This document shows positions 1 through 6,734 of a stretch of 64,000 bases of DNA, one piece after another. Both the position numbers and the translations under genes were made by a program. Source of the stretch: Selenomonas sp. AB3002 (GTDB lineage: Bacteria; Bacillota; Negativicutes; Selenomonadales; Selenomonadaceae); NCBI RefSeq assembly GCF_000702545.1, contig NZ_JNIO01000008.1:1426001-1490000 (forward strand), written 5' to 3'. Position 1 is the first letter of the stretch; each line of letters opens with the position of its first letter. Under the pieces are notes generated by a model, which was given only the letters and a program-made list of their open reading frames with translations, was not told the DNA's origin and searched no databases.

Positions 1-181
1 AAGGATGTTCGAAAAATCATATTTAGACTGCCGACTTTTCTAATTCACATAGAATATTGTTTCTTCCTCGAAAAATTATACTGGTATTTTCGAGCAGGCA
101 ATCTTCACCAATGATAATTTTATTGTCACCATCCAATTCCATAATTGTATTGTTTCCTAAAAGTTTATTTATGATTACCAC
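1..181 (-). pseudogene. Start of a hexapeptide-repeat-like protein, apparently frameshifted and cut by the window edge
   Basis: A GTG start at 181 follows a clear GGAGG (189-193). The frame reads 52 codons, then stops at 25-23. The residues alternate short hydrophobic beta-strand triplets with Gly/Asn turns (for example NKIIIGEDCLLENTSIIF), as at the start of left-handed beta-helix acyltransferases. Just before the stop, shifting by one base in a short A run continues the same pattern (VGSLNMIFRTS) to the window edge. This suggests a one-base deletion or a sequencing error. The gene is the last visible member of the polysaccharide operon, 14 bases after the beta-propeller gene. The family call is tentative because only about 60 residues are visible. 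Confidence 0.4.
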
Positions 182-194
182 AAATTATCCTCCA

Positions 195-1301
195 TCATAA
201 AACTTTCATATATTGTGAATAAATAAGTGCCCGCATGTCATCCGAAACAATAGCTTTTTTATCAAAATGCAATTCACATACAAATCTTCCAAAAGCAGGA
301 GTCAAATAAATATTGCCATTCTCAAGTAAAACACCTCCCGCCCATTTTGCTGTATTGAATCTTCCATCATTAAATGTAGATACAACTTTACAATTTTGCT
401 TAGTAGGATCATATTCATATACATATTTACTATTTCCAGGTATATTATATATCTTCCCATTGTAATGAAGCACGGTTCCATAAGACCCAAAAATTTGACA
501 TCCTTCTTCTGTCTTTTCCAAAACCAACTCCACGCAGCCACGTTTGGGGTCTATGCAATACAAGCCTTTATTTTGAGAAAAGCTATAAATACATCCATCA
601 ATGTAAACAGCACCGCCAAAAAGAGAGTTAGATATCCTCTCTCCTACCATCCTTACAGATAAATTCTCTAAATCAAACTCGGCAACTGCCGATCCATGCA
701 TCGGTGTAAAGTACACCTTCCCATTTGGATGCAATACCGCTCCATTATAATTATTATCTCTAAAAGCAGAATGTCTAACTTGTTTACAGGTTTGATGTTC
801 CAAATCTATCAGCAATACGTCCTCTGCCAAACGAGGAGGGATAACCAATGTATCATTTTTCATTACACCACCATAATGATGTCCCATAACTGTCCTGCTA
901 TTTAATTTAGAACCGTCTATACTACAATCTACTTCTTTTACCGTTTTCATATTAATATCAATATCAAGTAGCCTGCAGGAATTCCTCATAAAACCATAAA
1001 TATGCCTATTTTTCCAAGTGCATCCCCCTGTATAGGAAAAATGTAAACCAGGGATCTCTCCAATAAATTCAACATCACACTTTTTAGGATAATAAAGCAT
1101 AGTTTTGGGGGCAGAATTATTGATATTTACAATAACTTCTTCATCATTATCATTTTTACAATGGACGCAGCCAACGTATTTTTCCGAAGATTCAGAGGCT
1201 ATACATTTTACAAGAGAAATGCGTTTAAAGTTTACATCCTTGTTCAACTCGAAGGTTCTCAGCAGTACTTTGCGATATTGCTCCTCATCAAAAAGCAGCA
1301 T
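195..1301 (-). CDS. Beta-propeller (kelch/NHL-like) repeat protein in polysaccharide locus
   Basis: A 368-residue protein made of repeated units of about 45-55 residues with the pattern G-G/T-hydrophobic, N/D-G-x-I/V-Y, then Y/F-x-Y/I-D. Examples are GGAVYIDGCIYSF, YGTVLHYNGKIYNIPGN and AGGVLLENGNIYLTP. This is the signature of a multi-blade beta-propeller. I see no signal peptide or membrane segment, so it is probably cytoplasmic. The start at 1301 is chosen because GGAGG lies five bases upstream; a longer open frame to 1352 would only add sequence lying inside the SDR gene. It overlaps the SDR gene by 14 bases, so the two are probably translationally coupled. Function is unknown; the context suggests a role in or around capsule assembly. 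Confidence 0.7.
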   Translation of the reverse strand: MLLFDEEQYRKVLLRTFELNKDVNFKRISLVKCIASESSEKYVGCVHCKNDNDEEVIVNINNSAPKTMLYYPKKCDVEFIGEIPGLHFSYTGGCTWKNRHIYGFMRNSCRLLDIDINMKTVKEVDCSIDGSKLNSRTVMGHHYGGVMKNDTLVIPPRLAEDVLLIDLEHQTCKQVRHSAFRDNNYNGAVLHPNGKVYFTPMHGSAVAEFDLENLSVRMVGERISNSLFGGAVYIDGCIYSFSQNKGLYCIDPKRGCVELVLEKTEEGCQIFGSYGTVLHYNGKIYNIPGNSKYVYEYDPTKQNCKVVSTFNDGRFNTAKWAGGVLLENGNIYLTPAFGRFVCELHFDKKAIVSDDMRALIYSQYMKVL

Positions 1302-2034
1302 AAAATCCTCCAGAAGCATCCAACATTTCCCCGCAACAAATAGTCGCTGCATCTGACATCAAAAATAGTGCACAAGCTGCTATTTCTTCCGGGGATAAAA
1401 TTCTCCCTAAGGCACAACTTTTTGTAGGATCTCCTGCATTGTAATCATTAAGAGAAGATGCTACTATACCCGGACAGATTCCATTAATCACAATCCCTAA
1501 ATTTAAAACTTTCTTTGCGTGACTTCGCACCATTTCGGAAAAAGCATATTTACTCCCCTGGTAACTTCCCTGTATATTATAATTTCTGCTTTCAATAGAC
1601 GAAACGCAAAATATATTCCCCTTTATATGATTATTATTTAAATACGTAGCAAATTTCCTTAATAAAAACATAGGACCTTTTAAATTAGTATCCCATACAG
1701 CATCCCATTCCTCCTCCGTTTCATTCCAGGGCTTCCAATTATGATGGCTTACATAAACGCCAGCATTGTTTACCAATCCATCCAAATATCCTCCGCACAG
1801 GCTTGCAGCCTCATTGATTTTCTCCCATATAAGCGAAACATCCCTAACATCCCATTGCATACACGAAAGTCTATCGTTTCCGAATTCTTCTTTCACCTTC
1901 TCCAGTTTCTCAAGATTTCGTCCACAAATACACACATAACAACCTTCGTCAAGGAGAGCCTTGGCAATCGCCTTGCCAATACCGCTCCCCCCTCCTGTAA
2001 CCAGCACCCTTGAAACCCGAAGCTTAAATTCCAC
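1288..2034 (-). CDS. Short-chain dehydrogenase/reductase (SDR family)
   Basis: A 248-residue classical SDR. The NAD(P)-binding motif TGGGSGIG is near residues 13-20, NNAG near 90, the catalytic Ser in VSSIES, YQGSK supplies the Tyr-x3-Lys pair, and CPGIV is the usual C-terminal motif. GTG at 2034 is preferred because GGAGG sits eight bases upstream, overlapping the end of the 916-residue fusion gene. The substrate cannot be read from sequence. Its place between a pyruvyltransferase/acetyltransferase fusion and a propeller protein suggests a sugar or sugar-nucleotide oxidoreduction in surface polysaccharide synthesis. Confidence 0.85.
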   Translation of the reverse strand: MEFKLRVSRVLVTGGGSGIGKAIAKALLDEGCYVCICGRNLEKLEKVKEEFGNDRLSCMQWDVRDVSLIWEKINEAASLCGGYLDGLVNNAGVYVSHHNWKPWNETEEEWDAVWDTNLKGPMFLLRKFATYLNNNHIKGNIFCVSSIESRNYNIQGSYQGSKYAFSEMVRSHAKKVLNLGIVINGICPGIVASSLNDYNAGDPTKSCALGRILSPEEIAACALFLMSDAATICCGEMLDASGGFYAAF

Positions 2035-2039
2035 AGTTT

Positions 2040-4790
2040 TTACCTCCACTCGATGTTTGAACGCACAACCTTGGCAGGAACTCCCACTGCCAAACTATCG
2101 GCAGGAATATCCTTTGTCACCAGGCTCTTTGCTCCTATACAGCATCCTCGCCCGATAGTAACTCCTTTCAAAATGGTCACATTCTGCCCTAGCCAAACAT
2201 GCCCTTCAAATTTCACGGGAGCTGGCGGGTTTATAACCTTTCCATCCTCAAGGATTTTATGATAGTCGCTATCAACAATATAGCAATTGGGTGCAATTAT
2301 AGCGTCACCAATATTGATACTCTTTGCACATACAACAATAGAATTTGTATTCATATATCCATTGCCAAGAGTCAGGACTGCATTTTTGTGTACCTTAATA
2401 CGACAAGAATGATAAATTTTAAAGTTACCTTCTACTATTATCTTTGAACCTTCATCCATTTCAATCAAACAATCACTATTGCTTCCCGGTAATTTCCCAG
2501 CATTTAATATTAGGCTAGAATTTGAATTTGTAATGATTTTTGCTGTAGAATGTGCACGAACAACAGCACCATTCAACTTTACAGAAGATTCATCAAGCTT
2601 ATTCACATCTTGTTCTTTCACTAGCTTATTAGTATCAATTTCATCAATTATTTTTGAGAAAGGGATGCCTTGAGCAAGTCTCTGATAAAAATACTTAGAA
2701 TTACGTCCCAGCTGAGTTGAGGACATAAAATTAACATTCCCCTTGCTAACTGCCTCAATATTTTTCTCTTCTACATACAGTTTCTCTTTTATTTCATCAA
2801 AGAGCTTCACGCCCTTGTCTGTATGTATAATAGCCGTACTAATACCATGGCTTTTATCACAATTCATAGCTATTCCCCAGGCATCTGCAAGGGTTATATC
2901 ACTATGGCGCTTCTCTCCCTTAAAATTACAATGTGAACAAGACGGACGGGAATACAAATGGTGCTTCAAAAAACCTTTGTAAAAACTATCTTCATAACGA
3001 TTTTTAATATAATAAGGTTCCTTTGTCTCAAAATCTATCCTAGTTGAGAACTTCTCCCAAGATATTTCTTTATTCTTGAACCAAACCTTTTTAATTGAAT
3101 CTCCAATGTTATTTTCAATCTCAGCCAAATATGCCTGATAAGCCTTTGGGCTATTCACAGAATGGCAAATAAAATCAACAAGATACAAATTATCATCAGG
3201 AATTTTTTTAGCATTTATAAATGAACGAACCGCTGCGCATTGACAAGGTGTACCACAAAACATAACATTTTTCCCGTCTCTTAAATGTCGTTCCATTTTT
3301 AAATATGTATCACGAACTTCACTTTGTACATATTTTGATTGTCTGATACGAGGAATATCTTTTTCATCAAATATTTCAGTGTGAACAACCTTTTGCGGTG
3401 TTTCGTAGGCTGCTCCAAATACCACCGCATTACCTTTTGCAAAAACGCCCTTGGCTAATTCTGAGAAAAAACCTCCACTAGTAGAGAGATAACGTATTTC
3501 TTTGTCCTTACTGAACCCACACCAAACAGTATTTATTTGACCTGTCAATTCGTTTTTGGACAATACTGGACATGCCTTACCACATATTCCACAATTGACA
3601 CATATAGATTCATCAATTTTAGGATAAAGGAAACCAGTCTCTTTATCTTTCTCTATGCTAATACACTTCTTGGGACAAACATTAACACATGACATACAGC
3701 CAGTACACTCTACCCTAGGCAAGTAATCTATTCTATTCTCCTGCTTCTTTCCATCTGTTATAGCTTTTACAAGAAATTCACGAACCTTATTATTCATAAG
3801 CATAATCTTATCTTTAACAGCATTACTATCCACAGGTTCTTTGATAGCCTTATCAATATCATCCAGCTTGCTGATAAATCTGTTCTTAATGCCAAATTGC
3901 TGCAATAAATCAACCAATCTAGACGATAGTCTTCCTCTTTCTATACCAAATACATTTTTCTCAAAAATATATCCCAAGCAAGCCCCATGAAATGAATTTG
4001 TTATTATAGCTTCACTATGATATAAATAATAAATCCAAGCAGAAAGGCTCTCCGAGAAATTATTTACATATATATACCTCTCCAACCTCTCCCTATTTTT
4101 CTCAATTCTGTCTTTGTCTTTTTGTGCAACAATGAAAACAGGTTTTAAATTCATCTGCTTGGCAGTATTAATTGCAAGTTCAATTGAATTATCACTCATA
4201 TCTAGCAAGTACACTGCAGCATATTTTCCTTCTATCGATTTATGAGAATATGCTTGAGCGATCTTGTAGTAATATTCCTTTCCTTGAGAAAAAATAGGAT
4301 CTGGCATGATAACCGCGTGATCTATCCCAATCTTTTTGCATAAATCCAATCCGAATTTTTCTCTAATAGACAAATGTCGAAACCTCTTCAAATATGAATA
4401 AAGCATAGGATAATCGCTCTTATCATAATTACCTGTTTCTGTACCGAAACTAGCAGCCATACTAATTATATTATTCTTTTCCACCCAGGAAAACATTCGC
4501 ATATCAAGAGGCAGAAACCAATTTTTATATAAAGTCCAATCAGAACACAATAAAAAATTACTAAAATATCTATTCCAGTCTTTGGGAGGCATAGGATTAT
4601 TTATCAACACTTTAGTAAAATCGCACAAACGATTGTATATCACATTTTTATCGTCATCATGCCCTTTCACTTTCAAAAGTTTAGCCTTAAACCCCATGTC
4701 ACTTATCGTAGAATAAGTAACAAGAACAGTCAAACTGCCTCCCCAATTAGAATTATTGTATCGTCCTAATATCCCAACATCATACTTCAT
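2040..4790 (-). CDS. Fusion: polysaccharide pyruvyltransferase + 2[4Fe-4S] ferredoxin + FrhB-like reductase + hexapeptide acetyltransferase
   Basis: A 916-residue multidomain protein. Residues 1 to about 345 resemble the polysaccharide pyruvyltransferase family (CsaB/WcaK type), with SFHGACLGYIF near the end of that domain. Residues about 355-410 hold two four-cysteine clusters (CTGCMSCVNVCP and CVNCGICGKACP), a bacterial-type 2[4Fe-4S] ferredoxin. Residues about 410-735 resemble the coenzyme F420 hydrogenase/dehydrogenase beta subunit family (FrhB), with further cysteines such as CGTPCQCAAV and CSHCNFKG. The last roughly 170 residues are a left-handed beta-helix acetyltransferase ending VWLGQNVTILKGVTIGRGCCIG. 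In many polysaccharide loci the first and FrhB parts are separate neighbouring genes. RBS GGAG is 14 bases upstream, a long spacing. AT-rich composition. Confidence 0.8.
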   Translation of the reverse strand: MKYDVGILGRYNNSNWGGSLTVLVTYSTISDMGFKAKLLKVKGHDDDKNVIYNRLCDFTKVLINNPMPPKDWNRYFSNFLLCSDWTLYKNWFLPLDMRMFSWVEKNNIISMAASFGTETGNYDKSDYPMLYSYLKRFRHLSIREKFGLDLCKKIGIDHAVIMPDPIFSQGKEYYYKIAQAYSHKSIEGKYAAVYLLDMSDNSIELAINTAKQMNLKPVFIVAQKDKDRIEKNRERLERYIYVNNFSESLSAWIYYLYHSEAIITNSFHGACLGYIFEKNVFGIERGRLSSRLVDLLQQFGIKNRFISKLDDIDKAIKEPVDSNAVKDKIMLMNNKVREFLVKAITDGKKQENRIDYLPRVECTGCMSCVNVCPKKCISIEKDKETGFLYPKIDESICVNCGICGKACPVLSKNELTGQINTVWCGFSKDKEIRYLSTSGGFFSELAKGVFAKGNAVVFGAAYETPQKVVHTEIFDEKDIPRIRQSKYVQSEVRDTYLKMERHLRDGKNVMFCGTPCQCAAVRSFINAKKIPDDNLYLVDFICHSVNSPKAYQAYLAEIENNIGDSIKKVWFKNKEISWEKFSTRIDFETKEPYYIKNRYEDSFYKGFLKHHLYSRPSCSHCNFKGEKRHSDITLADAWGIAMNCDKSHGISTAIIHTDKGVKLFDEIKEKLYVEEKNIEAVSKGNVNFMSSTQLGRNSKYFYQRLAQGIPFSKIIDEIDTNKLVKEQDVNKLDESSVKLNGAVVRAHSTAKIITNSNSSLILNAGKLPGSNSDCLIEMDEGSKIIVEGNFKIYHSCRIKVHKNAVLTLGNGYMNTNSIVVCAKSINIGDAIIAPNCYIVDSDYHKILEDGKVINPPAPVKFEGHVWLGQNVTILKGVTIGRGCCIGAKSLVTKDIPADSLAVGVPAKVVRSNIEWR

Positions 4791-4997
4791 GTGTGAATTC
4801 GCATCTCCTTAATTTTACGCAAAAAACATTATGTCTCTAATTCACTCACCATCAATCTAATCTTTTCTTTGCTATCATAAAACATCAAAAGCCGTCTTTC
4901 TGCTAAGATACCGATTAGATCATGAAACGGCCTTCCACCAACATTTCGAAGTCCACGTTCAAAATCTTACGTTTTAACTGTTGTGGACATGGCAAGT
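4791..4997 (-). other. Intergenic stretch with glycosyltransferase 3'-end remnant
   Basis: Between the caspase stop and the fusion gene. Read on the minus strand, one frame from ATG 4990 has a TAA after seven codons and then runs open to a TAA at 4828-4826, ending LLMFYDSKEKIRLMVSELET. That end closely matches the C terminus of the KpsC-GT8 protein (FLMFYNCTEKIRLMVSE). An imperfect stem (GCCGTTTC ... GAAAGACGGC) followed by TTTTGATGTTTT could act as a weak terminator for the caspase unit. I take it as gene debris, not a functional gene. Confidence 0.5.
4830..4890 (-). repeat. 61-bp direct repeat, copy 1 (left flank of membrane protein-caspase unit)
   Basis: This segment matches 6674-6734 in the same orientation over 61 bases with about six mismatches (roughly 90% identity). 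The second copy is the 3' end of the glycosyltransferase gene; this copy is a detached duplicate that still encodes the same C-terminal residues. The 1.84 kb between the two starts contains the membrane protein and caspase genes. Confidence 0.85.
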
Positions 4998-5732
4998 CTA
5001 TAAACCCAAAGCAAATGGATATGTCCTTGCACCTATCATCCGAGGCTTACGAATCTGTGGTCTTTGTAAAACGTCTGGCCTATTCTCAAAGTTATTTACC
5101 ACCATTTCATGAGCCTCTCCAACAGTAAGAATAGTTACCCCGCACCAGTTTTCTGCAATATCAAGAAGTTCCGTACTATAAACTCCCCCCACCCCTGATA
5201 TATCCTCCGAAAATTGTCCATGACTACAACTATAAAGGACAACAGCCTGACCGACGCATTGCCTAATTGCCTCGTCATACATGCTTCGAGCCATCTCCCG
5301 TGTGATTCCACTCCAAGAATCAAAAACAGGGCGGGAAGCCTTTTTTATCTGTACCTCTTCCTTCCCAAAAGGCGCTCTACAACAATCTAAAATTACCGTC
5401 CGCCCCACTTTGACAAATTCGGTTTCACTAATAACATCCTCGCAATCTTCCGAGAGAGCCAGAATAGTTTGTCTCCCCAGTGAACCTCCATGTCCACTGA
5501 ATACTACTATCGAGTACTCCATTGAGTCCAACCAACGCAAGGCTTTACGCACTTCATTACTCGAAGTATATATTGGAAGTGAACATATCTCATCCTCATC
5601 CCATGCGCCACCCTGCATACTAAGAAAGAATTCCTTATATCTCTTTAAGTCAGCAAATACGCCTTTGCAATATTCATCAGCTTTATATCTATCTCCCGGA
5701 TTGCCTATCAACAGCACGCCCCGCCTCATCAT
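4998..5732 (-). CDS. Caspase-fold cysteine protease (peptidase C14 family)
   Basis: A 244-residue single-domain caspase-like protein. The N-terminal strand VLLIGNPG is followed by the VVFSGHGG motif with the catalytic His at about 81, and by VILDCCRAPFG with the catalytic Cys at about 118. Both strand-loop motifs are in canonical order and spacing. YSCSHGQFSED and VYSTELLD match the later conserved part of the metacaspase/caspase domain. There is no pro-domain, signal peptide or membrane segment, so it should be cytosolic. GGAGGGGGAG precedes the ATG. It follows a four-helix membrane protein by 22 bases, implying one transcript. Bacterial caspases are often effectors in anti-phage or cell-suicide systems; that role here is inference from the family and the pairing. 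Substrate unknown. Confidence 0.85.
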   Translation of the reverse strand: MMRRGVLLIGNPGDRYKADEYCKGVFADLKRYKEFFLSMQGGAWDEDEICSLPIYTSSNEVRKALRWLDSMEYSIVVFSGHGGSLGRQTILALSEDCEDVISETEFVKVGRTVILDCCRAPFGKEEVQIKKASRPVFDSWSGITREMARSMYDEAIRQCVGQAVVLYSCSHGQFSEDISGVGGVYSTELLDIAENWCGVTILTVGEAHEMVVNNFENRPDVLQRPQIRKPRMIGARTYPFALGL

Positions 5733-5754
5733 CTATCTCCCCCTCCACAGTAAA

Positions 5755-6360
5755 TCACTCCAATATGGACGGAACCATTTTGGCACTAAACCCGCCTACA
5801 ACTCCCAGAATTGCCAACAGTACCCCTTCGTTTTCTCCACCTTGAAAACTATGGAAAACAACCCCCGCCTTAAACAGCAACGTCAAGAAATATGCACCTA
5901 TGCCTCCAGCCACATACCTGGATAAAATTTGCAGTAAGTGCAGATACCATCCCGCCCCGCTGCTATATCTAAGCTTGGCAATGTTATGGATGCCATAAAG
6001 CATAACTCCCGTACAACCGTAGAAGACTGTATATCCTACAGTCCTCACGTCATAACTCAAACAATCTCCAAGGTTGTAAAAACAAGTAAACATTAACAAT
6101 ACGATGAAATATATCGCAAAAGAACAAGTATGCTGACACTCTCTACATCTTTCCAAAAGACGAGCTGAATAAAATTTAGCTGCAACCGTAACCATGCGTC
6201 GCGCCAACGCTTCCTGCCCATCTATTGCCAATACAACAGCTCGCCCCAATTGCCACAAAAGATCACGCTTTATCTCAGGATGAAAGAATCTCATGCCTGC
6301 CTGATGAGATAAAAGATCTACATCAGCTAATATATGGTGAAAATAGTTCTCCCTATTCAA
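5755..6360 (-). CDS. Four-helix membrane protein paired with caspase
   Basis: A 201-residue open frame (TTG start) with a soluble N-terminal part of about 78 residues and four hydrophobic helices near 80-97, 108-126, 148-170 and 178-198; the protein ends directly after helix 4. I do not recognise the family. TTG 6360 has no good RBS, and the same frame stays open upstream to a TGA at 6471-6469. Beyond that TGA it continues as plausible coding sequence to ATG 6570, so the real product may be about 70 residues longer or the gene may be interrupted. It is immediately upstream of and cotranscribed with the caspase gene, which makes it the likely membrane partner, sensor, substrate or pore of that protease. 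Confidence 0.6.
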   Translation of the reverse strand: MNRENYFHHILADVDLLSHQAGMRFFHPEIKRDLLWQLGRAVVLAIDGQEALARRMVTVAAKFYSARLLERCRECQHTCSFAIYFIVLLMFTCFYNLGDCLSYDVRTVGYTVFYGCTGVMLYGIHNIAKLRYSSGAGWYLHLLQILSRYVAGGIGAYFLTLLFKAGVVFHSFQGGENEGVLLAILGVVGGFSAKMVPSILE

Positions 6361-6468
6361 TAATTCTGCATCAATCGCATCACTTGTTTCCCAGTCTAGA
6401 TCATTTTCAACATCAATAAAAACTACAAATCTATTACTCTCATAATGGATAAGATGACCGATATTATC

Positions 6469-6570
6469 TCACTGATGAGGATATTCCTGGTATACTGGTT
6501 CAAGGGAAGCCTGTATTATGCTCTGTATGTCCTTAGCCTGGTTGCACTCAATAGTCAAGCTAATCACCAT
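6469..6570 (-). pseudogene. Upstream in-frame 5' extension of the membrane-protein gene, split by TGA
   Basis: ATG 6570 opens 33 codons ending EPVYQEYPHQ and then TGA at 6471-6469. It is in the same frame as the 201-residue protein downstream. Between the TGA and TTG 6360 there are 36 further sense codons (including RFVVFIDVENDLDW) without an ATG, GTG or TTG start. This looks like one ORF of about 270 codons with a nonsense mutation, rather than two genes. A short independent ORF cannot be excluded. Confidence 0.4.
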
Positions 6571-6605
6571 CCTAAAAACATTTATAAGTCAAGTTGTCAT
6601 ACCTG

Positions 6606-6634
6606 TTTAAATTTGACAGACGACCGCGTTTCAA
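6606..6634 (-). promoter_or_regulatory. Weak candidate promoter for membrane protein-caspase unit
   Basis: TTGAAA (6634-6629) and TTTAAA (6611-6606) are separated by 17 bases, about 36 bases before ATG 6570. The -10 box is poor (4/6). Read-through from the capsule operon on the same strand is also possible. Confidence 0.25.
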
Positions 6635-6673
6635 AAAAGCATTAATCAGCCAGCTTTAAAACCAGAATGAAAT

Positions 6674-6734
6674 TATATCTCTCATTCACTCACCATCAAT
6701 CTAATCTTTTCTGTGCAATTATAAAACATCAAAA
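6674..6734 (-). repeat. 61-bp direct repeat, copy 2 (3' end of glycosyltransferase gene)
   Basis: The resident copy of the repeat found at 4830-4890, same orientation, about 90% identical. It covers the last 17 codons and stop of the KpsC-GT8 gene plus eight bases beyond. It forms the upstream border of the membrane protein-caspase unit. Confidence 0.85.

Noticed and set aside
4922-5128. Small plus-strand ORF over the caspase 3' end
   Set aside because: Antisense to a real gene; composition does not look like protein.
6469-6471. TGA read as selenocysteine
   Set aside because: No SECIS-like hairpin is evident just after the TGA and the family has no known selenoprotein; mutation or error is simpler.
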